From contig NZ_VCJS01000010.1 in assembly GCF_005893125.1 (NCBI RefSeq), forward strand, positions 1-64,000: a stretch of DNA of 64,000 nucleotides, in the 5' to 3' direction. Made by a program: the position numbers and the translations under genes. Source of the DNA: Nonomuraea basaltis (lineage in GTDB: Bacteria; Actinomycetota; Actinomycetes; Streptosporangiales; Streptosporangiaceae). Position 1 is the stretch's first letter. Each line of letters begins with the position of its first letter. This document shows positions 11,736-20,167 of the stretch, one piece after another. The notes beneath the pieces were generated by a model that searched no databases, had not been told where the DNA came from, and saw only the letters and a program-made list of their open reading frames with translations.

Positions 11736-12401
11736 TCAGGAGGCGGCCGGTATCGGCGCACCCTCACTGGCCTGCACCAACACGAACCCCTGCCCCCGGA
11801 ACGCCAACTGCATGGCCTCCCCGCTCCCCCGTCCGATCAACGCCCCCACCTTCATCGTCCGATTGACCCCGACCTGCAGCCCCGTGCTCCAGCAAACCGC
11901 CGACTGCCCATCGGCGAACGTCGGCATGCGAGCGACGTCGAGCAGGACCGGCGTGCCGTGCGTGGTCACCGCCACCCACCCGGTCCCCGTGACGGTCGTG
12001 TTGAACAGCCCGCCCGCCGCCACCCCGGCCCCCTGAACCCGCTGGATGTCCCAGGTGAGCTGCGGCTGAAAGGCCAGCAGATTGCGCCCGTTGACGGTCA
12101 GCCCTTCGTTCTCCAGGTAGAACAGGTGGATGTCGTCGGCGTTGTCGGCGAGGAAGAGCAGGCCCTCGCCGCGTACCCGCATCAGCGACGCGCCCTCACC
12201 GGTGACCGCCTTCTTGAAGAGCTTGCCGAGCCCCCCGGAGCCCTCGTAGTCGAAGTCCATCTGCCCTTGGAAGGCGACCATCGACCCCTGCTTGGCGAGC
12301 ACTTCGTGGGGCAACTGCACCCGGAGCATCTTGCCGTTCTCCAGAACGAACCCGCCGGGCAGCGACTGGCCGTCGAGGTTGCCGAAAATCGAGCTACGCA
12401 C
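11736..12401 (-). CDS. AIM24 family protein
   Basis: The protein has 221 residues of the AIM24 (DUF124) beta-rich family. Visible family features are an early KMLRVQLPHEVLAKQGSMVA block, the GGLGKLFKKAVTGEGASLM block and repeated short beta strands (GQGFVLVQASE near the end). Members form trimeric beta-prism structures with no settled biochemical role in bacteria. There is no signal peptide. It is followed by the lone receiver gene on the same strand. Confidence 0.85.
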   Translation of the reverse strand: MRSSIFGNLDGQSLPGGFVLENGKMLRVQLPHEVLAKQGSMVAFQGQMDFDYEGSGGLGKLFKKAVTGEGASLMRVRGEGLLFLADNADDIHLFYLENEGLTVNGRNLLAFQPQLTWDIQRVQGAGVAAGGLFNTTVTGTGWVAVTTHGTPVLLDVARMPTFADGQSAVCWSTGLQVGVNRTMKVGALIGRGSGEAMQLAFRGQGFVLVQASEGAPIPAAS

Positions 12402-12498
12402 GTTTCAACCCTTCGAAGGAGAGTGTTGCCGTCAGCGTACGGAAGAAGAGCAACACCTGCGCATGCGCCTCATCGGCCGACCGCGACTTTGTCCCGCC

Positions 12499-12912
12499 CT
12501 ACGACCCCGCCGCCAGATCCCGTACCACCTGGATCAACTCCGCCGGATCGAACGGCTTGGTCAGGTAGGCGTCGACCCCGATCCCCCGCCCCCGCCGCTT
12601 GTCGTCATCCTGCGCCCGCGCCGTGATCAACACGACCTTGATGTGACTGGTGTCCTCCTCCGTACGCAACTTCTCCGCCGTCGCCCACCCATCCAGGTAG
12701 GGCATCATCACATCCAGCGTGATGACGTCCGGCATGACGTCCCGCACGCGATCGAGGCAATCCTGCCCATCGGTGGCGGTCGCGACCTCGAACCCCTCCA
12801 GGTTCAGGTTGACCGCGATGAGCTGACGGATGACCTCGTCATCGTCCACGACCAGTACTTTGCCAAGAACCTCGCCCACGGGCGCAAAGTTAACCTGTAG
12901 CGGGGCGGTCAC
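12499..12912 (-). CDS. Single-domain response regulator (CheY-like receiver)
   Basis: The protein has about 137 residues and consists of one receiver domain. VLVVDDDE supplies the acidic pocket, LDVMMPYLDGW carries the phospho-accepting Asp, LITARAQDD has the switch Thr, and LTKPFDP has the conserved Lys-Pro. There is no output domain. It starts at a GTG; a second GTG 11 codons later is also possible, and neither has a clear ribosome site. The partner kinase is not in the window. Confidence 0.9.
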   Translation of the reverse strand: MTAPLQVNFAPVGEVLGKVLVVDDDEVIRQLIAVNLNLEGFEVATATDGQDCLDRVRDVMPDVITLDVMMPYLDGWATAEKLRTEEDTSHIKVVLITARAQDDDKRRGRGIGVDAYLTKPFDPAELIQVVRDLAAGS

Positions 12913-12994
12913 GGGCGGTTTTCACAGGATGTGTTCGACGAGCGTTATCCGGTGCAGACTACTGCCACGATGCTGATAGCCTTTGACTCGTCGA

Positions 12995-13066
12995 GCCCCC
13001 TTAGCTCAGGGGATAGAGCACCGGCCTCCGGAGCCGGGTGCGTAGGTTCGAATCCTACAGGGGGCA
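12995..13066 (+). tRNA. tRNA-Arg (anticodon CCG)
   Basis: A full cloverleaf can be drawn: acceptor GCCCCCT/AGGGGGC, D-arm GCTC/GAGC, anticodon stem CCGGC/GCCGG around loop CTCCGGA (anticodon CCG) and T-arm GTAGG-TTCGAAT-CCTAC. CCA is not encoded. A strong hairpin follows at 13075. This is the presumed integration target of the element to the right. Confidence 0.96.
13040..13066. other. Probable attL core at the tRNA-Arg 3' end
   Basis: A tyrosine integrase gene with its stop only about 130 bases away implies that the tRNA 3' half is the recombination core, as in other AICEs and prophages. The exact core cannot be set, because I see no second copy of the T-arm/acceptor sequence in the window; attR should lie beyond 64 kb or have diverged. 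Confidence 0.5.
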
Positions 13067-13074
13067 CTCTCGAT

Positions 13075-13105
13075 AGCCAGGCCAGACGCCGTCTGACCTG
13101 GCTTT
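13075..13105 (+). terminator. Hairpin terminator after tRNA-Arg
   Basis: AGCCAGG-CCAGAC pairs with GTCTG-ACCTGGCT, followed by TTTTC. The stem is long and GC-rich with a short T-run on the plus strand, as expected just after a tRNA gene. Confidence 0.7.
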
Positions 13106-13130
13106 TCGCTTCTATCCATGATCACGTGCC

Positions 13131-13167
13131 TACGCCACCTTGCGACGCCGTACGCCACATTGCGACG
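13131..13167. repeat. Two 17-bp direct repeats beside the integrase, likely arm-type sites
   Basis: TACGCCACCTTGCGACG (13131-13147) and TACGCCACATTGCGACG (13151-13167) differ by one base. Their starts are 20 bp apart, close to two helical turns. The position between the tRNA core and the integrase stop is where integrase arm-binding or Xis sites are found. Confidence 0.6.
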
Positions 13168-13199
13168 ATTTTCGCGAGTCATTCGCGATCCGCATTCCA

Positions 13200-14567
13200 C
13201 TAACCATCCCCTCGGGCGCGATCCATTCGCTCGATCCACACCTCGTCGTAACCGGCCATGCAACGGTGATAGATCCGCTGCAGGACCTCCACACTGTGCC
13301 CGGCCCACTGAGCGACCTGAGCCGCGGGGACCCCTGTCGATAAACGCCAGGTGACTCCCGCGTGCCGCAGGTCGTAGGGCCTGCCCATCAACGGCGTGAC
13401 AAGCTCCTCAGGCGCGAGCGCGAACGGCCGAATCTTCTTCCATAACCGTGCGTAGGTGGACTTCGGGACCGGACGTCCGCTCTCGGAGCGGAACACCCGG
13501 CCGTCCTCGGCCACCCCGAACCGAGCAATGTGCTCGCGTAATAACGCCACCAGCTCGGGCGGGATCGGCACCGCACGGACCGTCTTCTTCGACCGCCCCT
13601 TCAGCGCGCGGTCGTCGTGCAGCTCCCCGCTGTCGGTGTAGTCCTTGCCGACCTCGGGCTTGGACGCCTCCAGGATGAGCTTGCCCCACCCGGACTCAGG
13701 CAGGTGGCAGTCGGCCCGGCGCAGCCGGCTCACCTCGGCCGGGCGCATCAACGCGTAATACATGCAGCCGAAGAAGGCGGCAAAGCGCGGGCCCTGGCGG
13801 CGGCCGATGTAGCTGCACATGGTGAGCGCTTCGGCGATCTGGCGCGGGTTGCCGACCGCGCGCGGGTCCACTGCGTCGTCGACGTCGGGCTGTTTCCAGT
13901 CGCTCTTGAGCGCCTTGTCGTCGAGCGGGTTCGCCCTCAGCCGCTCCTCGAGTACGGCGTAGCGCAGAGAGTTGTAGAAGACGCGGCGGCGCCGCCGGTA
14001 GTACTCCGGAGACGCTTCTCGGCCGTCCAGTTGTGTGGCGCAGGCGTCGAGGGCCTTGGCCGCGACCTTGCGTTCTGTGAGGGCGTGCAGCGGCAAGGAT
14101 GCCCTGTGCAACCAGCGCAGCGCCGCCTGCACCTCGTCAGGCTGTTCCTCCTCCCGCCGGGTCTGGATGAACGCCCACCTGAGGGCCTCGCGCAGCGTCT
14201 TGTCGTCGGGCACGCCACGCAGGTTGCGGGTCAGCGCTGGGGTCACGGCGGTCATGCTTTCGACGATGGAGCGCCGGGAGTTCGCGGACGCCTTTTTCCA
14301 CTTCGCGGCTACGTAGTCGATCGCGTGCTGGAACCAGGTGATGTCCTGGTCCTCCCGGTGCATCGACTCCGGCAGGCCCGTCTCGGTGTCGAACGCTTCG
14401 CCCTTCCGGGCCGCCGCCATGAGCTCGGCGCGGAAGGAGTCGGCCAGGCCGTTCTTCGCGAACGTGTTGGTGAAGGTCCGGCCGTCGACGACCCAGCGGA
14501 CCGAGTATGGCTTGCGCTTGTCCTTGCGGACCTGGATGCTCCAGAACTTGACGTCGTAGGTCTTCAC
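13200..14567 (-). CDS. int: Tyrosine site-specific recombinase (integrase)
   Basis: The protein has 455 residues. The N-terminal part binds arm DNA, the core-binding SAM-like domain lies around residues 80-230, and the catalytic domain runs from about 250. Active-site residues are visible: ALMRPAEVSRL (first Arg), PYDLRHAGVTW (second Arg, with Tyr replacing the usual first His), QWAGHSVEVLQRIYH (His and the Tyr nucleophile). The GTG start overlaps the Xis stop (GTGA), so the two are coupled and the longer upstream frame is not needed. It should catalyse integration at tRNA-Arg and, with Xis, excision. Confidence 0.95.
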   Translation of the reverse strand: MKTYDVKFWSIQVRKDKRKPYSVRWVVDGRTFTNTFAKNGLADSFRAELMAAARKGEAFDTETGLPESMHREDQDITWFQHAIDYVAAKWKKASANSRRSIVESMTAVTPALTRNLRGVPDDKTLREALRWAFIQTRREEEQPDEVQAALRWLHRASLPLHALTERKVAAKALDACATQLDGREASPEYYRRRRRVFYNSLRYAVLEERLRANPLDDKALKSDWKQPDVDDAVDPRAVGNPRQIAEALTMCSYIGRRQGPRFAAFFGCMYYALMRPAEVSRLRRADCHLPESGWGKLILEASKPEVGKDYTDSGELHDDRALKGRSKKTVRAVPIPPELVALLREHIARFGVAEDGRVFRSESGRPVPKSTYARLWKKIRPFALAPEELVTPLMGRPYDLRHAGVTWRLSTGVPAAQVAQWAGHSVEVLQRIYHRCMAGYDEVWIERMDRARGDG

Positions 14568-14833
14568 GACGCCGCCTGCTCCCGGGCGTCGATCCATTCC
14601 TGCAGCCACTCGGGCCGGATCCGGTAAGGGCCTTTGTCGCCGGGGAGTTGGATGGCTCGGGGGGCTTCGCCCCTCTCCCGCCAGCGGTCCCAGGTCCGGC
14701 GAGACACCCTCAGTTTCTTGAGAACCTCTTCGAGAGTCAGCCATTCGTCGTCGCTGCTGGCGGTGGTTGTGGCGCGGCCCTTGGGTCTCGTGGAGGTAGG
14801 ACGCGTGGAACTGGTTGCGCTGTGACGCGCCAT
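14564..14833 (-). CDS. xis: Excisionase-like MerR/HTH_17 DNA-binding protein
   Basis: The protein has 89 residues. After a Ser/Thr/Arg-rich leader of about 28 residues comes a winged helix: EWLTLEEVLKKLRVSRRTWDRWR and then the wing KGPYRIRPEWLQEW. This matches small excisionases of AICEs and prophages. The ATG is preceded by GGAG inside a 12-bp palindrome (AGGAGCGCTCCT, 14837-14848), a possible control site. It ends in the GTGA that starts the integrase gene. Confidence 0.85.
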   Translation of the reverse strand: MARHSATSSTRPTSTRPKGRATTTASSDDEWLTLEEVLKKLRVSRRTWDRWRERGEAPRAIQLPGDKGPYRIRPEWLQEWIDAREQAAS

Positions 14834-15129
14834 GATAGGAGCGCTCCTTTCATGTCGAAGAACTGGACAGGAGTGCGGCCCCGGGCGGGTTTGCTGGCAG
14901 GCGTTCGCCCGGGGCCGGTCGTGCTCGGTAGCAGCGGCTACCGTTCCGGTCTGGGTGTTCTCGGTGACTGGCGAAGAGCTAATATCTCTCTTGTCATGAC
15001 TTTCGTTACAGTCGTGACATGGACACATTAGCGTAATGATGCGTTTTGTCCACCATGTCGCGTCAAATCGCGTCAGTATCTACATGCGCATATCAGTGCA
15101 CTTATGTCGCATTTGTCTCTAGGCCACTG
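14834..15129. promoter_or_regulatory. AT-rich control region upstream of xis-int
   Basis: No gene is seen in these 296 bases. From about 14980 the base composition drops well below the surroundings. On the minus strand GATATTAG could serve as a -10 element for xis-int. Near-repeats are present: GTCATGAC (14995) with GTCGTGAC (15011), and TCGCGTCA twice ten bases apart (15058 and 15068). These suit binding sites for Xis or an element repressor. Confidence 0.45.
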
Positions 15130-15432
15130 TCACTTCTGGCCGCCACCCTCCCGCGAGAGCCACAGCACCAGCGCCAACGCGGACGCGACCAGCGCAGACG
15201 CCCGCCCCTCGCCCCATGTCAGCGCCGCCAAGAGCCAGGCTGAGGTGACCGTTGCTGCCACAGGCAGGAGACGAGCGCCGATCTCCAGCAGGGGAACCAG
15301 GGCCGACGACAGCAGCACCACCGCAGGCACCACCACAGCCAGGTCAGCACTCACTCCCACCGCGCGTGCCGCCGCCTGCGATGAGCACAGCCACGCCAGC
15401 ATGATCAGCAATCGCGCCATCGCGCCCATCAC
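15130..15432 (-). CDS. Small membrane protein next to the TraB-like gene
   Basis: The protein has 100 residues with three hydrophobic segments (LLIMLAWLCSS, LAVVVPAVVLLSSALVPLL, ASALVASALALVLWL). Its ATG overlaps the stop of the translocase gene (ATGA), so it is coupled to it. Small hydrophobic proteins next to traB are common in actinomycete conjugative elements, where Spd-type proteins help plasmid spread between mycelial compartments. No sequence motif identifies it further. Confidence 0.6.
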   Translation of the reverse strand: MMGAMARLLIMLAWLCSSQAAARAVGVSADLAVVVPAVVLLSSALVPLLEIGARLLPVAATVTSAWLLAALTWGEGRASALVASALALVLWLSREGGGQK

Positions 15433-17363
15433 GACACCCGCTCTTTGTCCGCGATCACGTACCGGTCACCGGCCATCCGCGCCCGACCCTGCTCCACCAA
15501 CGACGCCGCCACTCGGAACGCCACCGGCAACGGCAGACCCGATCCAACCGTCAGCTCCGGCCCGGTCAGGCCCTCGCTGACATCGGCCAGGAGCGACAGC
15601 ACCGACTCCTGCGCCGCGGCAACGTCGACCGGATCCAGGGCTTCGATCCGTACGGGCGCGTCGAGGCTGACGACCACCTCGTCCGCCGCCTCTCCCTGTT
15701 CCGTCTGGGCCGGCCCGGACGGGTCCGCCGATGCGCCGCCCATCCATGTCAGGCCCGCAGGCGACATGTCCTGCATGACGGTGCGCATCTTCGGGATGTG
15801 GCGGGCGCGTGTCATCACCGGCCGCGACGTGGCGCCGAGCACGTACGCGCAGCCCTTCGTCGTCTTGGTGGTGCCGGGAAAGTTGATCTTGATCAGGTGC
15901 GGGTACGCGGTCATCCGCTGACCGAATGTCGCCGAAGCGATGCGGGCGTCGCTGTTGCGGGTCACCACCACGTTCCCCGACGTGACGAGAGCGAGGATGT
16001 CGCCACCGCCCAGGCTGTTGACGTACACGTTCTGGTCGAGCACCCACACCGTCATGCCGCACTTGGAGCCCTCAGCGAGGATGTCGTACACGATCTGCGC
16101 CAGGTCCTCGTGCCGGGCGACCTTGTGAAACTCATCGATCGCGATGATCCGCAGGTCCAGATTGTGCGCGCCCGGGTAGTCGTAGGACTGGACGCCGAGC
16201 TGGGTTTCGCCGTCCTCATCGGTCCACTCGACCGTGGCCAGGTAGGCGTTCCGGCGGCGCATCTCCTCCCGGTAGGCGTACAGGCGGTCACGGATCTCGT
16301 CGATGCCGCGTGCGTGCGGCGTGTACGGCAGCAGCGACGGACAGCTCTGCCCGCCTTGCGGGTCCAGATAGTCGAGCACGATCTTGCCTCTGGTGCGAGC
16401 GAACTCCGCGACGGCGATCTTCAGGATGGAGCTCTTGCCCGTCCGCATCGACCCGAAGATCCCGACCGGCAGCGGCCCCGACCCCGGCTCCCACACCTGC
16501 AACGCCGAGTCGCCCGCGCCGTCCTCGAACGGCCCGATCGGCAACACGCCCGTCGCGAGGTCGAGCAGCGGCTCAGCCCACAGCTCCGGGTCCTCGACGG
16601 CCAGCTTCTTCAGGAACGTCACTTCGGCCGCGTTCTGGGCACCGTCGTCCGGCTCTTCCACGTGCACGTAGTTGATCGCCTTGCCGTAATCGGAGCAGAT
16701 CCGCTTGCGCGCGGCCATGGCGTCCTCGGTCGTCTGCCCGTCCAGCACGATGCGATAGCGGACCCCCTCGGCGCCGCTGTGGGCAAACTCCTGTCGGCCA
16801 CTCAGCACCGACCCGGGGAGTGAGCCTCGCTTGCCTGCGGTCTTGGCGATCCACCGCTTGACGATCGGGTCCGCCTCCAGAGCCTTGGCCTGCTGCGCCG
16901 CTGTCAATGCCGGGCGCTTACGCTCCGGCCGGACGATGTAGTCGCGGTTACGCCACACGTACGGCACTGTCCACAGGCCCGCGGCCGCGAAGTACAGGCT
17001 CTGCATCGCGCCGGTCGCGCCAAGCTCGGCCGCCGCAGGCAGCCACACTCCCGCGCCGGCCTGCCACCAGCGAACGGCGAGAGGCCCGCGCGTCTTCGGA
17101 ATGAGAGCGCGCACGGCCGAAGCCGCGGCGTACACGGTGGCCTCGCCGGCGAGAACGTGCCACGCGGGCACATCCGCGAGGTGAAGGACCACGCCTGTGC
17201 CCCACACGCTGGCGACGGTGGCGTGTGGGGCGATGGCGTGGCGGTAGCGGAACGCGGTCTTGCGGGCGAAGGTTGCCGCGGTCTTGGCCAGGGCCTGCGC
17301 CTGCTCGTCGTCCTGCTCGGGCTTCTCGTCGGGCTGCTGCTCGGGCGTGGTGTGGCGGGCCAC
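15429..17363 (-). CDS. TraB-like FtsK/SpoIIIE DNA translocase
   Basis: The protein has 644 residues. An acidic N-terminal tail is followed by two or three membrane segments (about residues 48-140) and a RecA-like motor: Walker A GSMRTGKS at about 304-311 and Walker B LRIIAIDEFHK. The last 65 residues (from DVAAAQESVLSLLADV) look like a winged-helix gamma domain, which in TraB proteins reads 8-bp DNA signals. In AICEs and Streptomyces plasmids this single protein moves double-stranded DNA between hyphae. It is the core of the transfer module here, coupled to the small membrane gene downstream. Confidence 0.85.
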   Translation of the reverse strand: MARHTTPEQQPDEKPEQDDEQAQALAKTAATFARKTAFRYRHAIAPHATVASVWGTGVVLHLADVPAWHVLAGEATVYAAASAVRALIPKTRGPLAVRWWQAGAGVWLPAAAELGATGAMQSLYFAAAGLWTVPYVWRNRDYIVRPERKRPALTAAQQAKALEADPIVKRWIAKTAGKRGSLPGSVLSGRQEFAHSGAEGVRYRIVLDGQTTEDAMAARKRICSDYGKAINYVHVEEPDDGAQNAAEVTFLKKLAVEDPELWAEPLLDLATGVLPIGPFEDGAGDSALQVWEPGSGPLPVGIFGSMRTGKSSILKIAVAEFARTRGKIVLDYLDPQGGQSCPSLLPYTPHARGIDEIRDRLYAYREEMRRRNAYLATVEWTDEDGETQLGVQSYDYPGAHNLDLRIIAIDEFHKVARHEDLAQIVYDILAEGSKCGMTVWVLDQNVYVNSLGGGDILALVTSGNVVVTRNSDARIASATFGQRMTAYPHLIKINFPGTTKTTKGCAYVLGATSRPVMTRARHIPKMRTVMQDMSPAGLTWMGGASADPSGPAQTEQGEAADEVVVSLDAPVRIEALDPVDVAAAQESVLSLLADVSEGLTGPELTVGSGLPLPVAFRVAASLVEQGRARMAGDRYVIADKERVS

Positions 17364-17376
17364 GTCGTGCTCCTTG

Positions 17377-18381
17377 CTAGTTCTCGTAGAAGCTGAACTT
17401 GCGCACGACCCGGACGGGCGCGGCCTTCACCGAGCGGGCGATGTCGCCGTGTCCGTCGTCGAGTGCACGGATCGCCGACGCCACGGCGGGCGGCGACCCG
17501 CCACACGCGGTCACCAGCTCGGCCGTGTACTGCGTGGCCAGCGCTGCGGCGTGCGCTTCTTGCTGGGCGCTGGCCAGGACGCCCCACATGTGGCTGACCG
17601 TGCGCGCGTCCAGCTCGTCGGCCTGCACAGCGTGGAACGCCTGCAGGGCGAGGAAGTACTTGTTGCGAGCCCGGTGCGCGACGTCCATCAAGTCGTCATG
17701 CGCTCGGCGCGCGTCGGTCTCGAGAGCGCCACTGGCCTTGAAGAACGCGCGCAGCCACGCCATGAACCTGTCGAAACCTCCCGTGGCCAACGCCTCCTGG
17801 AGCTGGGGCACGGTGGGGAGAGGGGTGGTGGTGCCATTACCGGCAGGCACGAGGGGGGCCTGCGACATGTCGATTCCTTCGAGTTCCACAGGTGCGGGTA
17901 CGGGGTTGTGGAGTTGATCGCCGACCGGCTCGGCCTCGACCGCGGCCGGCCTGGCCGGGCGTGACCGCTCGACGGTGACCTCGATCGTCGGTGTGGGTGG
18001 CGGGGCGAGAGTAGGACGAGCAGGCGCCACAGGCTGCGGCGGTGGCGGCGAGACCTGCTGCGGCCGCACCTGCTCGACCACGACGGGTACGACCGGGCGC
18101 AGTGTCTCGTCGTCGGCCTGGTCGTCACCCTGGTCATCGCGCGCACGCTGGTTGCCGCCCGTGTCGCCGGGGCGCTCGGACCGGGCCGGCCCGAGCGCCC
18201 GCCTGAACCAGACGAGCGCGATGTTCGTGGTCTTGACGGTGAACGTCTGCTCGGCGGTGTACTCGGGCGGCTCCACCTGCGGCTGCTCAGGGTCCGGCTT
18301 CCGGAACAGGAACCACATGCCGACGCACAGCAGCGCGAACCCCACCATCACGGCGAAGACGGCACCGATGTAGTCGCTCAT
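17377..18381 (-). CDS. Membrane-anchored proline-rich protein of the transfer operon
   Basis: The protein has 334 residues: one N-terminal membrane segment (VFAVMVGFALLCVGMWFLF), a long Pro/Glu/Arg-rich disordered middle (about 40-200) and an alpha-helical C-terminal domain (about 205-320, FDRFMAWLRAFFKASG to AELVTACGG). The family is not recognised. It starts in an ATGA overlap with the following membrane gene's stop and ends 14 bases before the translocase start, so it belongs to the same operon and may be an accessory of the transfer apparatus. Confidence 0.65.
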   Translation of the reverse strand: MSDYIGAVFAVMVGFALLCVGMWFLFRKPDPEQPQVEPPEYTAEQTFTVKTTNIALVWFRRALGPARSERPGDTGGNQRARDDQGDDQADDETLRPVVPVVVEQVRPQQVSPPPPQPVAPARPTLAPPPTPTIEVTVERSRPARPAAVEAEPVGDQLHNPVPAPVELEGIDMSQAPLVPAGNGTTTPLPTVPQLQEALATGGFDRFMAWLRAFFKASGALETDARRAHDDLMDVAHRARNKYFLALQAFHAVQADELDARTVSHMWGVLASAQQEAHAAALATQYTAELVTACGGSPPAVASAIRALDDGHGDIARSVKAAPVRVVRKFSFYEN

Positions 18382-18830
18382 CGGCCCCAGCTCTCCACCG
18401 TCTCGCGCATCACGTCGGCGGTGAACCGGTCATACTCGACGGGCCCGCTGAGCGCGCCGAACGCGATCCCGGCGAAGATCCACAGGATGCAGCAGGCGAC
18501 GAACGTGGGCCGATCAGGCTTGGAGTCCTTCAGGCAGTCCTTGAGCACAGCGCCGACCATGGCGAAGAACGCAACGGTGACCATGAACAGCGTCACCGAC
18601 CCCAAGACCGTCTTCACGCTGCCCGCGGTTGCAAGCTCGACGAGCCACGCGCCGAAGTTGACGAACATGCGCCCAACCGGCAGCAGGAACATGCTGGCCG
18701 AGAAGGCCAGTAGCAGCAGGGACGCGAAGACGCCCATGGCCTTCTCAGGCAGCTTGTCCTTCTTGCGGAAACCGGCGAACACGCCGCCGAGGCCGAGGCA
18801 GGCGCCACCGGACATCACGAACCAGATCAT
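18378..18830 (-). CDS. Polytopic membrane protein of the transfer operon
   Basis: The protein has 150 residues with four hydrophobic segments (CLGLGGVFAGF, VFASLLLLAFSASMFLL, VTLFMVTVAFFAMVGAVL, FVACCILWIFAGIAFGAL). No enzymatic motif is seen. The position between two other membrane proteins in a coupled minus-strand run suggests a Spd-like role in element spread, but this is inference only. Confidence 0.6.
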   Translation of the reverse strand: MIWFVMSGGACLGLGGVFAGFRKKDKLPEKAMGVFASLLLLAFSASMFLLPVGRMFVNFGAWLVELATAGSVKTVLGSVTLFMVTVAFFAMVGAVLKDCLKDSKPDRPTFVACCILWIFAGIAFGALSGPVEYDRFTADVMRETVESWGR

Positions 18831-18843
18831 GAGGGGTTGCCTT

Positions 18844-19380
18844 TCAGAGCAGGGACAGCAGGAGGGGAAGAGAGATCATCAACAGGTAGGAGCCGACCGT
18901 GATCGGCCCCCAGAACTTCAGGCCAGGCCAGCAGAGGGAGGACCAGGCGGCGACCCACACGCGGGGGAATCCGGACAGCGTCTTGAGCGGCGGGAGCTGC
19001 GCGTGGCACAGGCCGGGAAGTCCCTCCTCGCGAAACTTCCGCAGGCGGCGGCGGTAGTCGCCCGCGCCGAAGAACGCGGCCGACGTGCACACGAAGCACC
19101 AGCAGACGGCAAACACGCCGTGCACGCGCGCGAACCAGTCCAGCAGCCCAGCCTCGAACGGCACGTACTCGCGTTCCCGGTGGTACGCGCGCGCCGTGGC
19201 CACCGAAGGGAGGCTGGCCGTACTGAGCCCGCGCATCCGCGCCCGCTCCTCCAGGACCTCGACCCACGAGGGCCGCGCCGGCGCGGGGGGCTGCGAGTCG
19301 GCCGCGGGGGCCGGCTGCTCGGCCGTCTCCTCCTCAGGCTTGTCGGCAGGCAGGCCGGTCGGCTGGTAGTACTGAAACAT
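18844..19380 (-). CDS. Membrane protein of the transfer operon
   Basis: The protein has 178 residues. The first 60 are Pro/Ala/Glu-rich and cytoplasmic. Hydrophobic segments follow (FAVCWCFVCTSAAFFG and the C-terminal GPITVGSYLLMISLPLLLSLL). The ATG overlaps the stop of the upstream gene (TGATG); a GTG directly before it would add one residue. The family is not recognised. It is part of the same run of coupled membrane genes. Confidence 0.58.
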   Translation of the reverse strand: MFQYYQPTGLPADKPEEETAEQPAPAADSQPPAPARPSWVEVLEERARMRGLSTASLPSVATARAYHREREYVPFEAGLLDWFARVHGVFAVCWCFVCTSAAFFGAGDYRRRLRKFREEGLPGLCHAQLPPLKTLSGFPRVWVAAWSSLCWPGLKFWGPITVGSYLLMISLPLLLSLL

Positions 19381-19619
19381 CACTGACCACCGCCCGCTTC
19401 GGTGTTCAGCGCCTCGGCGAACTGTCGTGTCTGCTTGGCCAGGTCAACGCATGCTGCCTGCGCCCGGCGAGAGTCGCGCTTGTGCAATTCGGAGAGTTCC
19501 GACATCAGCCAGCAGGCCGTTCGCCAGTACAGCCGCCACGGCTTGGACGTCTCCTTGGCTGCCGCAGCGATGAGCGCGACGTGCTCGGTGCGCCGATTCG
19601 CGGCGCGATTCGACACCAT
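19380..19619 (-). CDS. Small hypothetical protein of the transfer operon
   Basis: The protein has 79 residues, basic, helical and without a membrane segment (ELSELHKRDSRRAQAACVDLAKQTRQFAEALN). Its ATG follows GGAGGA at ideal spacing, and the stop overlaps the next start. The 149 bases upstream hold no gene but contain a CAACGCG-type short tandem repeat (about 19667-19685) and could carry a promoter. No function can be assigned. Confidence 0.6.
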   Translation of the reverse strand: MVSNRAANRRTEHVALIAAAAKETSKPWRLYWRTACWLMSELSELHKRDSRRAQAACVDLAKQTRQFAEALNTEAGGGQ

Positions 19620-19768
19620 CTGTCCTCCGTCACTATGCGTGAGCTGTGTTAGCGTGGCCTCGCGCGCGCAACGCGCAACGCGCAGCACGCCCACGCGTTG
19701 GAACCCCCGCTCCCCCGGCCTCGGCCTCACCAGCGGCGCCTGGCGCACCCGAGCGCAGTTACGAACAG

Positions 19769-20167
19769 TCACGACAAGCCCCCGGCGCACGCCCGCGCGA
19801 ACGCATCCCAGTCCGGCTCGCGAGCGATCTCCGGCAGCGTCTGCAGGTGCCACACGAGCAGCGACCGGGGCACCCGCAGCGCGATCGGCTCGCACCCGGG
19901 CTCCCGCACGTCCCACCGTCCGAACTCCCAATCCAGCGGGAACGCGGTCAGCGCCGCGCACTCGGCCCGCCCGGTCACGCCCGCGGTGAGCACGTCCAGC
20001 GGCACGTCCACGCCGGGCCGGCGTTCGGCGGTGAGGCGGACGTGGAACGGGCTGTCGGCCCGGAACACCATCTCGACCATGACGACGGTGCTGGCGTCGG
20101 TGAGGTGGTCCCAAGTGGGGATTGGCATGTAGCAGACGTCGATCTCGTCGGCGGTGTTGGCGATCAT
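19769..20167 (-). CDS. SsgA-like (SALP) family candidate
   Basis: The protein has 132 residues. The central part matches the SsgA fold pattern: VEMVFRADSPFHVRLTA, then PLDVLTAGVTGRAE and LDWEFGRWDVREPG, closing with a hydrophobic strand-helix (LRVPRSLLVWHLQTLPEI). SsgA-like proteins are actinomycete-specific and control sporulation-linked division and peptidoglycan sites. A copy on a mobile element could influence septation of hyphae during transfer, but that is inference. The match is by pattern only. The ATG is coupled to the SpdB-like gene's stop (ATGA). Confidence 0.45.
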   Translation of the reverse strand: MIANTADEIDVCYMPIPTWDHLTDASTVVMVEMVFRADSPFHVRLTAERRPGVDVPLDVLTAGVTGRAECAALTAFPLDWEFGRWDVREPGCEPIALRVPRSLLVWHLQTLPEIAREPDWDAFARACAGGLS

